Translations under genes and position numbers: made by a program
In this document: in pieces, positions 33,327 through 41,858 of the stretch
Layout: every line of letters starts with the position of its first letter
Numbering within the stretch: the stretch's first letter is position 1
The notes under the pieces: generated by a model
Told to the model about the DNA's origin: nothing
Seen by the model: only the letters and a program-made list of their open reading frames with translations
The model's database searches: none
Source: Psychrobacter glacincola
GTDB lineage: Bacteria; Pseudomonadota; Gammaproteobacteria; Pseudomonadales; Moraxellaceae
Direction: 5' to 3'
DNA: 64,000 nucleotides
Assembly (NCBI GenBank): GCA_001411745.2
Contig: LIQB01000003.2
Location: 143,743 to 207,742, forward strand

Positions 33327-33356
33327 TTGAGGTGATGCGCTTAACTCGGCTATAAT
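33327..33356 (+). promoter_or_regulatory. Promoter-like sequence without an obvious gene
   Basis: TTGAGG (33327-33332), an 18-nt spacer and a perfect TATAAT (33351-33356) pointing right. No open frame with a ribosome binding site follows in the next 300 bp, so if active it would drive a non-coding RNA or antisense transcript into the permease. Confidence 0.35.
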
Positions 33357-33557
33357 ATCATGAAAAAAATTTTCAAACTAACGATATTGCTTATTTTCAC
33401 AAATTAATATATTTCTAAAAAACAATCAGTTACCAGCACTTTATCCCTTATGACGCACTGGTTATACTTTTCTATTTACTATTTACTATTTACTATTAAT
33501 TGTTTTATTAAATCAAACACTTGAATAAATTTAGGGGAATTTGAGCCATTTTAAACC

Positions 33558-33592
33558 AAAAAAAACCCCTTTATCGTTTCCGAATAAAGAGG
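33558..33592 (-). terminator. Intrinsic terminator of the purine permease gene
   Basis: Read on the minus strand: CCTCTTTAT, a 9-nt loop, ATAAAGGGG, then eight T's. It is displaced about 240 bp from the permease stop codon because an inverted-repeat element lies in between. Confidence 0.8.
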
Positions 33593-33648
33593 AATTTAAC
33601 GTAACAAAACTCAAAAGCAGTAAAGTAGTATCGAACGCTTACCGCATC

Positions 33649-33823
33649 CTAGGGCGTGTCCTCAATTCAATTGATCATATCTAAACGGGCTAAAAATGGC
33701 TAAATTTTGCCAAACATCGTTAAATAGCTGATTAATATCCCGATATTATCTGCGCTATTTTCCTCGTTTGACTGCAATTTATCTCATTTTTATCAACATT
33801 TTTGAAATGAGGACACGCCCTAG
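33649..33823. mobile_element. Miniature inverted-repeat element (MITE-like)
   Basis: Terminal inverted repeats GGCGTGTCCTCAATTCAA (from 33653) and its complement TTGAAATGAGGACACGCC (ending 33819) match at 17 of 18 positions. They are flanked on both sides by CTAG (33649-33652 and 33820-33823), which fits a 4-bp target duplication of the kind made by IS5-type elements. The interior (about 130 bp) is AT-rich and has no open frame of useful length, so this is a non-autonomous element or a deletion derivative of an insertion sequence. The IS family is a guess. Confidence 0.75.
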
Positions 33824-33829
33824 TAAAAC

Positions 33830-35125
33830 TTATAAAACCACCAATTTGGTCAGCAAAATAACGGTCAATACCCAAACTGGGATCGTGATTTCAGAGAATT
33901 TACCGGTCATCAGTTTTACCGCGGTAAAGGTGATAAAACCAAGCGCAATACCATCAGCGATAGAGTACGTCAGCGGGGTCAATAACAGAACAACCGCTAC
34001 AGGAGCCGCTTCTGTCAAATCTTCCCAGTTGATTTCTTTTAGGGTAAATAACATCAGTACCGACACATAGAAAATCGCGCCAGCTGTGGCGTAAGCAGGA
34101 ATCATACCAGCCAATGGTGCAAAGAAAATACTCAGTACAAACAATACGCCAACCGTCACTGCCATCAGACCTGTACGACCACCTGATGCCACTCCAGAAG
34201 CACTCTCAATATAACTGGTGGTCGATGACGTACCCAACATTGCACCAGCGACCGTAGCAGTAGAATCCGCCAGTAGCGCTTTGTCCATATTAGGAATATT
34301 GCCGTCTTTATCAATCAAACCCGCTTTATTGGCAATACCAACCAAACTACCTGTTGTATCAAATAAATCGACGAATAAGAAGGCAAAAATAACGCTGATC
34401 ATACCAACGTCAAACGCACCCGCAATATCAAGCTCCATCAATGTTGGTGTGATAGATGGCGGCGCAGACATGATGCCAGCAAACTGTGTATGGCCTGTCA
34501 ACAAGCTAATCACGGTGATAACCAAGATACCAATCGTCACGGCACCTGGGACTTTTTTATAGACCAAACCAATAATAATAAAGAAACCCAAAGCAGCCAT
34601 CATAGGCGCAAATGAGGTCATGTCACCCAGCATCACCAATGTCGCATCACGACCGACAATGATACCTGAGCTCTGTAGCGCAATAAATGCTAAGAAAGCA
34701 CCGATACCTGCCACAATACCTTGCTTAAGGCTGTTTGGAATGGCATTGATAACCCATTCGCGAATCTTAAACAAACTCAAAATGATAAACAAGCAACCCG
34801 ATAAGAAAACAGCACCTAGCGCAGTTTGCCAAGCGTAGCCCATGCCCAATACAACGCCGTAAGTAAAAAAGGCGTTCAAACCCATACCTGGTGCGAGTGC
34901 CACCGGCAGTCTGGCATAGATACCCATAATAAAGCAGCCTATTGCCGCTGCTAAACAGGTAGCAACAAATACCGCCCCTTTATCCATACCAGCTTCCGCC
35001 AATACGTTGGGGTTGACAAAGATGATATAAGCCATGGTCAAAAAGGTGGTTATACCGGCAAGGATTTCCGTTTTGACTGTGGTGTTTTCACCATTAATCC
35101 CAAAATAGCGTTCAATTGCATTCAT
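33830..35125 (-). CDS. NCS2-family purine permease (AzgA/PbuG-like)
   Basis: A 431-residue permease with about 12-14 helices. The N-terminal MNAIERYFGI and the ITTFLTMAYIIFVNPN block, together with the ALAPGMGLNAFF substrate-site motif and the DLFDTTGSLVG segment, are characteristic of the AzgA-like hypoxanthine/guanine/adenine permeases. The exact base is not determined. Its stop is 7 bp from the inserted miniature element. A strong hairpin at 35183-35212 lies in its leader. Confidence 0.92.
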   Translation of the reverse strand: MNAIERYFGINGENTTVKTEILAGITTFLTMAYIIFVNPNVLAEAGMDKGAVFVATCLAAAIGCFIMGIYARLPVALAPGMGLNAFFTYGVVLGMGYAWQTALGAVFLSGCLFIILSLFKIREWVINAIPNSLKQGIVAGIGAFLAFIALQSSGIIVGRDATLVMLGDMTSFAPMMAALGFFIIIGLVYKKVPGAVTIGILVITVISLLTGHTQFAGIMSAPPSITPTLMELDIAGAFDVGMISVIFAFLFVDLFDTTGSLVGIANKAGLIDKDGNIPNMDKALLADSTATVAGAMLGTSSTTSYIESASGVASGGRTGLMAVTVGVLFVLSIFFAPLAGMIPAYATAGAIFYVSVLMLFTLKEINWEDLTEAAPVAVVLLLTPLTYSIADGIALGFITFTAVKLMTGKFSEITIPVWVLTVILLTKLVVL

Positions 35126-35570
35126 AAGTGTCGCGCCCAGCTTGCTAGTGAAAGAACAAATTTATTGATGCCTAAAATAAATATGACGTCAGCCAATGGA
35201 TGGCGACGTCATTATCAAAAGACAGCGGTAACAAGGTGCAACATTTTAGAGAAGTTGCGGTACAAATTCAATCATTACCAGTGCCTTATGGGTACAAACC
35301 CACCTTTTCAGTCAATTAAGACATAACAGCCAGATAATATTTCAGACATCCACATATAAATTAACCTTATACTATGAATTGTACAAACAGCTGTTAATTA
35401 TTTGGTATTTAACACTTTAACAAATGACCTTTTCGACATTTAGCAGTACACTAGGCGGCTGATAGCAATATGCATCATGACTGTCATATTATATTTTCGT
35501 TATTAAAGATCCTATCTGGTCTGCGTGTCGCGCCATACCAGCTATTATTAATTATCCATGAGTCCCATAC
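35126..35570. other. Divergent promoter region between purine permease and tolQ
   Basis: 445 bp with no gene. It contains the hairpin at 35183-35212 close to the permease start, and otherwise AT-rich sequence upstream of tolQ. Confidence 0.6.
35183..35212. promoter_or_regulatory. Strong dyad upstream of the purine permease
   Basis: ATGACGTC and GACGTCAT form an 8-bp perfect outer stem and GCCA/TGGC an inner stem, with a 5-nt loop and one bulged base. It lies about 57-87 bp upstream of the permease start. It is not followed by a T-run on the permease strand, so an operator or mRNA leader element is more likely than a terminator. CTAG- or PurR-like identity is not evident. Confidence 0.5.
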
Positions 35571-36311
35571 ATGCCTGAATCATTAAATATTATCGACCTT
35601 ATTACCCAAGCCAGTCTCTTGGTGCAGATTGTGATGGCATTATTGTTATTGGCGTCTTTAGTCAGCTGGGTAATTATCTTTCGTATGAGCGCGCGGCTTG
35701 GTACGGCCAAAAATTTCGATCAACAGTTTGAAACTTGGTTTTGGTCAGGTGAAGACTTAGCCAAGCTTTACCAAGGCGTGCAAGGCTCGCCTGAACGCCA
35801 AGGACTTGAGCAAATATTTTATGTGGGATTTTCTGAATACTTAAGAATGCATAAAAAGCGCCAACCCAAAGATGACATCATCGATGGTGTTGAGCGCAAG
35901 CTACGAGTCGGTTTAGGACGTCAGCAGCAACTATTAGAATCAGGACTGACTACGCTAGCGAGCATTGGCTCAGTCGCGCCTTATGTTGGATTGTTCGGTA
36001 CAGTTTGGGGCATCATGAACGCCTTTTTAGGGTTGTCACAAACGGAACAAGCAACCCTCGCCTCTGTCGCACCTGGTATTGCCGAAGCACTAATCGCAAC
36101 CGCTATGGGCTTGTTTGCAGCGATTCCTGCCGTACTAGCGTATAACCACTTTACCGCCAAATCTAGTCGCTTGTACGATTCACGTGCTTTATTTTGTGAT
36201 GAAATGACGGGCATGCTCCAGCGCGAGACCAGTGCAGAAAGCACTGTTGGTAGAGACAATATCGCTACGAGAGAAACGACATCTACAGCCAATCAGGCAC
36301 AAGGACTATGA
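35571..36311 (+). CDS. tolQ: Tol-Pal system protein TolQ
   Basis: A 246-residue inner-membrane proton-channel subunit of the Tol-Pal complex. Three transmembrane segments are evident: about residues 15-37, about 125-150 in the GLTTLASIGSVAPYVGLFGT region, and about 165-190. The MotA/TolQ/ExbB signature (GLFGTVWGIMNAF, IAEALIATAMGLFAAIPA) is clear. It is the first gene of tolQRAB. ybgC, usual upstream of tolQ, is absent. Confidence 0.96.
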   Translation: MPESLNIIDLITQASLLVQIVMALLLLASLVSWVIIFRMSARLGTAKNFDQQFETWFWSGEDLAKLYQGVQGSPERQGLEQIFYVGFSEYLRMHKKRQPKDDIIDGVERKLRVGLGRQQQLLESGLTTLASIGSVAPYVGLFGTVWGIMNAFLGLSQTEQATLASVAPGIAEALIATAMGLFAAIPAVLAYNHFTAKSSRLYDSRALFCDEMTGMLQRETSAESTVGRDNIATRETTSTANQAQGL

Positions 36312-36315
36312 AATC

Positions 36316-36774
36316 ATGAAACAGAGTCCCTATCGCCGTGAAAAAAAAGCGCTAAATGCGGAGATGAATGTCGTTCCTTATATCGATGTGATGTTGGTGC
36401 TGCTCGTCATATTTATGGTCACAGCACCCATGCTGATTACGGGCGTCGATGTTGACTTGCCAAAAGAGCAAACCAATACCATGAGCCAAAGCCAACTACC
36501 CGTCATTGTGTCCTTGACCGATAGTGGCGATATTTTTATCAGTTATGAAGACAATGTCGACCTGCCGATTAGTGAAACAGAGCTGATTGATACGCTCGCC
36601 AATCTGCAAAACCAAAGCAGCAATGTAGGTGCTCAGCCCGTACAAGTGATGATTAATGCCGATCAAAACAACCAATATGGCGCTATCATGACACTCATGG
36701 CCACCTTACAACAAGCAGGCATTCAAAAGGTGGGATTATTAACAGGCGCACCCTTGCCCACACCATCATTGTAA
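36316..36774 (+). CDS. tolR: Tol-Pal system protein TolR
   Basis: A 152-residue ExbD/TolR family protein with a single N-terminal transmembrane helix carrying the essential Asp (MNVVPYIDVMLVLLVIFMV) and a periplasmic domain. ATG at 36316 is 4 nt after the tolQ stop, which indicates translational coupling; the open frame extends upstream inside tolQ, but this start matches the family. Confidence 0.96.
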   Translation: MKQSPYRREKKALNAEMNVVPYIDVMLVLLVIFMVTAPMLITGVDVDLPKEQTNTMSQSQLPVIVSLTDSGDIFISYEDNVDLPISETELIDTLANLQNQSSNVGAQPVQVMINADQNNQYGAIMTLMATLQQAGIQKVGLLTGAPLPTPSL

Positions 36775-36849
36775 TAAATCCTATTCCTCGCTCAGCTTGC
36801 TATAATAAAGTAGATAATTTGATGAACCTCGTCCTTGAGTATCTTTACC

Positions 36850-37821
36850 ATGCATAATGCTCCTGTCGTTTACGTACCGACCCAACCTGAAGGCAATGGG
36901 CTAACATTGCCTACGCTACTTAGCGTGCTGGCACATGGTCTCGTGATTGGGATACTCGTTTATACTTATCAACATACTAAAACCGACACTGTGGAAAGTA
37001 TTGAGACGGTCATGGTCTCCCCTGAGCAATTGGCTGAAATGCAAGGTCAAATCCTTGCCAATCGTGCAGCGGCAGCTAGCGCGATGCAAGCTGAAACTAG
37101 CACAAGCAGTGCATCGAGCACCTCATCATCAGAAAGTTTTAGCGATAGCGCCAGTCAGCCAAACTCGCAGCGTGTGCCTGTCTTTACGCGCTCTAACGAT
37201 CCTGCCAGTCAACCAATGCTGATGAGTGAAGAGCAGCATCAACGCTTACTTGAGCAAAACCAAGACTACGAACGTCGAATGGCAGAGTGGGCAGCACAAT
37301 TAGATGAGTCGGTGACAGAAGAGCATGGTCAGGTGGAGCAAAACAAAAAAGAGCAGCTAATAGAAGAACAAAAACAGCTGGGCGATTTCCGTAATAAACA
37401 AAATAACCCGCCAAAGATTACACGCCCGACTGCGACTGATAAAAATTTAAAGATTAATACAGGTGATTCTGGTAGCGCAGGTCAGAGATATGATCTAGAA
37501 GCAGACGGCAACTCAACAACATCTAATGGTGGTAGTAGCAGTACCTCTGGTTCTACTGGTGCTAGCGATAGTGATATAAAAGCACTAATCAAAAAGAATC
37601 TTATATCACCAGAAGGAGCTAAGGGGCAAACTGTCTTAGCAACTCTGACTATTACTGTTGATAGCAGTGGTATTATAACTGGTTACAATGCATCAGGAAG
37701 TAACCCAAAATATAACAAAGCACTAGAAGATGCAGCTAGGGTTACCAGAAAATTACCCATTGGTCCTGACGATCCTAAATACCCTACTTTTAGCATAGAA
37801 TATATTGGAACAACTAAATAA
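36850..37821 (+). CDS. tolA: Tol-Pal system protein TolA
   Basis: About 323 residues. An N-terminal transmembrane helix (LPTLLSVLAHGLVIGILVYTY, about residues 19-38), a charged Gln/Glu/Lys/Ser-rich helical central region (about 60-205) and a small C-terminal domain (about 230-323, with VLATLTITVDSSGIITGY) match the three-domain TolA plan. A TTG at 36835 is an alternative start. Neither has a clear ribosome binding site. From about 37440 the sequence becomes more AT-rich, with codon use slightly unlike the first half. Confidence 0.88.
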   Translation: MHNAPVVYVPTQPEGNGLTLPTLLSVLAHGLVIGILVYTYQHTKTDTVESIETVMVSPEQLAEMQGQILANRAAAASAMQAETSTSSASSTSSSESFSDSASQPNSQRVPVFTRSNDPASQPMLMSEEQHQRLLEQNQDYERRMAEWAAQLDESVTEEHGQVEQNKKEQLIEEQKQLGDFRNKQNNPPKITRPTATDKNLKINTGDSGSAGQRYDLEADGNSTTSNGGSSSTSGSTGASDSDIKALIKKNLISPEGAKGQTVLATLTITVDSSGIITGYNASGSNPKYNKALEDAARVTRKLPIGPDDPKYPTFSIEYIGTTK

Positions 37822-37895
37822 AACTCAGTATATAAAAATCTCATTTCTTAAATTTTAAAAGTATCAAGATTCTTTATTAATTTTAGGAGAATAAA

Positions 37896-39197
37896 TTGTA
37901 CAATTATATTTACAAAAAAAAGCTGACAACTCTGTGTATTAGCGCATCATGTTTACTTGCTTCTACTAGTTTGTTTGCCAAAGAAATAGTCGTACTACAG
38001 GATAGTTTCGAAATTCCCGTTCAACAAAACCAAGTCGCGTTTGTGCCATTTGCTGGTGATTCTGTATTATCGCCGATTATTCTAAATGATTTAAGCAAAA
38101 CAGAGCTAAAAGTGACTAGCAAGGATCTACCACAGCAGCCGCGCAGTAGCAGCGAGCTGGCAGGCACATTGCCAGTATGGCAAAGCATGGGGATTCCTTA
38201 TCTAGTGGTCGGCAGCACCCGCAGCAATCGCGGTAAAATAGTAACCGATTACGAAGTGATTGACGTTAAATCTGGTAGAGTAATCGAAGGCAAACAAAGC
38301 TTAACGGCTGACAATAATAAAGAAAGCATGCGCTATGCTGGTCACGTCATCGCTGATAAAGTATATGAGCTAATTACTGGTACGCCAGGTGACTTTTCAG
38401 GGCGTATTGCTTATATTGAAGAGATTGGTGCTGGTAAAGAAAAAGTCTCACGTTTAAAAGTGATGGATGCCGATGGCGAAAATGCCAAAACCATTACTGA
38501 AGTAACCGGTTCTATCTTTTCACCAACATGGTCGCCAGATGGCAATCGCATTGCTTATTCCGTACAACGTGATAAATCTTATCCCGTTATTTATGTACAA
38601 AGTGTGAGCGGTGGCGGTGCAACCCCGTTAACGCCCTTCCCTGGCAGCAACCTCAGTCCATCATTTTCACCTGATGGCAGCAAGATATTATTTTCTAGCA
38701 GCTTTGAAGGCAGTGCCGATATTTATGAGATGAGTGCCAGTGGTGGTCAACCTAGAAGGCTTATCAATTGGCCAAGCAGCGAAGTGCAACCAAGTTATGC
38801 GCCTGATGGCAAATCCTTTGTTTTTGTATCAGACAAAACTGGATTTAACAAACCACAGATTTATCGTTATGAGTTTGGTTCAGGACGTACTACTAAGGTA
38901 TCAAGTAGCGGTTATGCCACTAGCCCGCAATTTAGTAACGATGGCTCACAAATTGCCTTTTTAAGTGGTCGCTCAGCGGCGATCATGAATAGCGGCGGCG
39001 CTGTCACTACTAACTTGGGCAATACGGGTATCGATGAAGCGCCAAGCTTTTCGCCTAATGGTAAGCGTGTCGTTTACGCCTCAAAGCAAGGTGGCAAAGG
39101 CGTATTAACCATCAAATCATTGAATGGTGGCGAGTCATTTGGTAAGTCGGGTCAAGGCACGATTCGCTCACCAGTCTGGTCATCGAGTCCTAAATAA
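37896..39197 (+). CDS. tolB: Tol-Pal system periplasmic protein TolB
   Basis: A 433-residue periplasmic protein with a signal peptide (LCISASCLLASTSLFAKE, cleavage about residue 28), an N-terminal D1 domain, and a C-terminal six-bladed beta-propeller. The propeller is shown by recurring WSPDG, FSPDG, YAPDG and FSNDG motifs spaced about 43 residues. The start is TTG: AGGAGA lies exactly 5 nt upstream and no ATG fits the signal peptide. It is last in the cluster; pal and cpoB do not follow. Confidence 0.95.
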   Translation: MYNYIYKKKLTTLCISASCLLASTSLFAKEIVVLQDSFEIPVQQNQVAFVPFAGDSVLSPIILNDLSKTELKVTSKDLPQQPRSSSELAGTLPVWQSMGIPYLVVGSTRSNRGKIVTDYEVIDVKSGRVIEGKQSLTADNNKESMRYAGHVIADKVYELITGTPGDFSGRIAYIEEIGAGKEKVSRLKVMDADGENAKTITEVTGSIFSPTWSPDGNRIAYSVQRDKSYPVIYVQSVSGGGATPLTPFPGSNLSPSFSPDGSKILFSSSFEGSADIYEMSASGGQPRRLINWPSSEVQPSYAPDGKSFVFVSDKTGFNKPQIYRYEFGSGRTTKVSSSGYATSPQFSNDGSQIAFLSGRSAAIMNSGGAVTTNLGNTGIDEAPSFSPNGKRVVYASKQGGKGVLTIKSLNGGESFGKSGQGTIRSPVWSSSPK

Positions 39198-39242
39198 ATC
39201 CTCTCTCTCATTATCTTTCTTAATCCATAAAGCCTTGCTTAT

Positions 39243-39277
39243 AAAAAAGCGCCTAATAAATAATTAGGCGCTTTTTT
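39243..39277 (+). terminator. Intrinsic terminator after tolB
   Basis: Perfect 15-bp stem AAAAAAGCGCCTAAT with ATTAGGCGCTTTTTT. It closes the tol transcript and excludes read-through to a distal pal gene. Confidence 0.93.
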
Positions 39278-39352
39278 ATATTGCGAAGCACGGTTAAATC
39301 ATTTTGATACTAGGATATATTGGACAATTATTGACCAAAATAGTAAACACGA

Positions 39353-40045
39353 TTAATCATCACTCGGATCACCCGCTGATGGATTGGGATGCCGCAGTTT
39401 TGCCACATCTTCAGCAGTCACGGTATCGGTAAAACCATTTAGGTCACTGACCACATATTGAGTAACCGCCGCCATCTGCGTATCGTTCATCATTCCATGG
39501 AATGAGGGCATGCCACGAAAGCCATTAATCAAGATATCGATGATGTAATACTTTGATTGCATCTTACTGTTATTCGCCAGTGGCGGATAATAGCCTGCAC
39601 CGTAAGCACCCTCGCCTTTGTGCATGTGACAAGCCGCACAAGAGTCGTGATACAGCTTTTTGCCATCTGTCGTCACAAAGCCATTTGTGCCTTCAAACTT
39701 TGCGTCCCATTCAGTAATACTTGGGTCGTCTTCCATGTTGGGCAATGAGCTGTCGTCGACAATATTGATAGCAGGTGCAGTAAGCTCCTCACGGCTCATA
39801 TAAACGCCGCCCCACGCACCCGTATTTCGGCTTGCTTGATAGTCATTGGTTTTTAAGGAATCCTGATCTTGCACACTGGAAACCGTCACTTCATCATCTG
39901 GCTGTTGACTACAGCCCAACAGTGCTGCACTGCTTATCCCACTCAGCAGCACCACCGTCAGCAGTTTGAGTGTCATGTTTTTCATGACTTTTCTCTTCAA
40001 GATTGCTTTCTCCACGATTGCCTTCTTCACAATTGCATTGTCCAT
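39353..40045 (-). CDS. Monohaem c-type cytochrome lipoprotein
   Basis: A 230-residue protein. A hydrophobic segment followed by lipobox LLGC (Cys about residue 45) indicates an envelope lipoprotein. One haem site CAACH is at about residues 136-140, and a methionine-rich second half (GFRGMPSFHGMMND) could provide the axial Met ligand, as in class I cytochromes. The start at 40045 has AGAGG upstream but gives an unusually long basic N-terminal extension built of AIVKKAIVEKAILK-like repeats; ATG at 39985 is the alternative. It lies 45 bp downstream of the amine oxidase gene in the same direction and is presumably its electron acceptor. Confidence 0.87.
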   Translation of the reverse strand: MDNAIVKKAIVEKAILKRKVMKNMTLKLLTVVLLSGISSAALLGCSQQPDDEVTVSSVQDQDSLKTNDYQASRNTGAWGGVYMSREELTAPAINIVDDSSLPNMEDDPSITEWDAKFEGTNGFVTTDGKKLYHDSCAACHMHKGEGAYGAGYYPPLANNSKMQSKYYIIDILINGFRGMPSFHGMMNDTQMAAVTQYVVSDLNGFTDTVTAEDVAKLRHPNPSAGDPSDD

Positions 40046-40089
40046 GATAGCCTCTGAATCTTATAGTTATTTATATAACCCAAGCGTTA

Positions 40090-41691
40090 TTAAACCAGCA
40101 TTTTTGCTTTTTTATGTAGGCGCTTTGCGGCATCCATACCAGATAAAATAGCGCCTTCTTGCCATGCCGGAATGTGTGAGCAATGCTCGCCCGCCAGCAC
40201 AATACGATTATCAATACTGCACAAGGTGTCGTAATGCTGACGACGGGTAGACTCATTCCAAATACCGTAACAGCCGAGCGTCCATGGGATGCGGTGCCAG
40301 ACAACTGATGTCCCTGCGCGGAATTCTTTTGGATACTGAGGATGGATGTATTTACCATAAGCAAGCGCAACATTAATACGTTCTTGCGGCGTTAAGCTAT
40401 TAAACTTATAAGACGTCGGACCATAACCATACGCACCGAGTAGCACGCCCGTACCCTCTTTAAACATATTTTGTGACGGGTAAGCAATCTGAGCAATGGG
40501 CATGTCGGTATAAGTCAGACCACCAAATATCCATTCATCCTCTTCCCAAAAGCGGCGGTTGAACTCTAGACCAACTTTATAAGAGGTTTCATAAGGCACG
40601 GCGGCCATCGCCTGCTTCATTGGTTTTGAGACATTAATATCCATCTGCGTCAATACAGTTAATGGAATATTACACACGCACCAATCTGCACGAATGGTCT
40701 TGGTGGCACCATCTGGGCTGTTGCTGTCTACATAATCGACAGTGACGCCACTGTCATCTTGATGAATTTTAGTGACCTTTGCATTAAACTCAATCATATC
40801 GCGGCATTCACGGGTGAACGCATCACCAATTTTCCCCATACCACCTACTGGCTGAAACATCGTCGGTTGATGACCATAAGTCATATGGTTGCCATAAATA
40901 TCTGCCCACATACCTGAATCTAGTATCTCACTGATCGGCAAAGGTTTTGATGGCGTCGCATCAGGCATCAAGCCACCACCCGGAAACACACTAAAGCCGC
41001 GATGTTTACTGGTCTCATTACTGGCGCGGTAACGATAATCTTTATCCAGCACCCCCCAGCCTTTTAAACCTTCTAATAGCTTTTCTTTGTCCTCAGTATT
41101 GACCGAGCGATCAAGACCACCGACGTTGACTGATTTCGATAGCAGCTCCGCAACATGACCTTGGATGTCGTTTTTTACATCACCCAAACGCTGAGGTACG
41201 CCGTCGAAATGAGTACTTCGATGCAAATAAGCACGATCATTGGTTTGAATAAAGGGCTGCATTTCAACGCCAAATTGTTTGCAATAATGGAAGACGGCAT
41301 AATGATGGCTTGGCAGACGCCACGGTCCACCATTAAAGTAATTGCCCTCTTCAAAATCACAGGTGACTTCTTCGCCGCCAAGCTCGGTATATTTGTCCCC
41401 ACTGTTCAATGTCCAGCTACGACCGCCGCCACGATTTTGATATTCGAGCACTTTGACATCGTAGCCTGCTTTACGTAACTCATAAGCCGCGGTCAGCCCG
41501 CCAAGACCCGCACCAAGAATGACGATACTAGCGCCAGGAGGTGCACCTTTAAGATCCATGGTCTCTTTAAAACTCGACTCTGACGCAAATCCTAATGTCG
41601 TCATCGCCTGATACATCGCGGTCGCGCCCGCTGTTTTACCAATCATCGAGAGCAGTTGGCGCCGCGTTGGTGATTGAAGCATGTCTTTCAT
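40090..41691 (-). CDS. Exported FAD-dependent amine oxidase/dehydrogenase
   Basis: A 533-residue flavoprotein of the monoamine oxidase family. A Tat-type signal is suggested by SPTRRQLLSMIG near residue 7-18. The FAD-binding VILGAGLGGLTAAYELRKAG (about 57-76) and GGGRSW are clear, as is the C-terminal AGEHCS...EGAILSGMDAA flavin block. The gene lies between two haem-c proteins, so it probably donates electrons to cytochrome c rather than reducing oxygen. Substrate is not readable; amines such as those handled by nicotine or pseudooxynicotine oxidases are family precedents. AAGGAC precedes the ATG. Confidence 0.88.
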   Translation of the reverse strand: MKDMLQSPTRRQLLSMIGKTAGATAMYQAMTTLGFASESSFKETMDLKGAPPGASIVILGAGLGGLTAAYELRKAGYDVKVLEYQNRGGGRSWTLNSGDKYTELGGEEVTCDFEEGNYFNGGPWRLPSHHYAVFHYCKQFGVEMQPFIQTNDRAYLHRSTHFDGVPQRLGDVKNDIQGHVAELLSKSVNVGGLDRSVNTEDKEKLLEGLKGWGVLDKDYRYRASNETSKHRGFSVFPGGGLMPDATPSKPLPISEILDSGMWADIYGNHMTYGHQPTMFQPVGGMGKIGDAFTRECRDMIEFNAKVTKIHQDDSGVTVDYVDSNSPDGATKTIRADWCVCNIPLTVLTQMDINVSKPMKQAMAAVPYETSYKVGLEFNRRFWEEDEWIFGGLTYTDMPIAQIAYPSQNMFKEGTGVLLGAYGYGPTSYKFNSLTPQERINVALAYGKYIHPQYPKEFRAGTSVVWHRIPWTLGCYGIWNESTRRQHYDTLCSIDNRIVLAGEHCSHIPAWQEGAILSGMDAAKRLHKKAKMLV

Positions 41692-41858
41692 AATAGTGTC
41701 CTTAAAGTAGACGTTCCTGCAAGATGGTAGGCATATATATATTATTAATCAGCTCGGCTTAGTTCTACGTCTGTTTTTCGAGCTGTTGTGCCTTACCATA
41801 TTTCCTGTAGATCTTGTCCTATAATAAATATGTAGATCGTCTTTATAGAATCAATGAA

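Larger units (their letters stand above)
32928..33829. other. Long intergenic region between putA and the purine permease
   Basis: 902 bp with no credible gene. Right to left it holds a 175-bp inverted-repeat element (33649-33823), the permease terminator (33558-33592), an isolated plus-strand promoter-like sequence (33327-33356) and several small dyads in the putA leader. Those dyads are TCCAGC-gtag-GCTGGA at 33093-33108 and AGCCATCACC with GATGATGGCT at 33000-33031. Confidence 0.6.
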
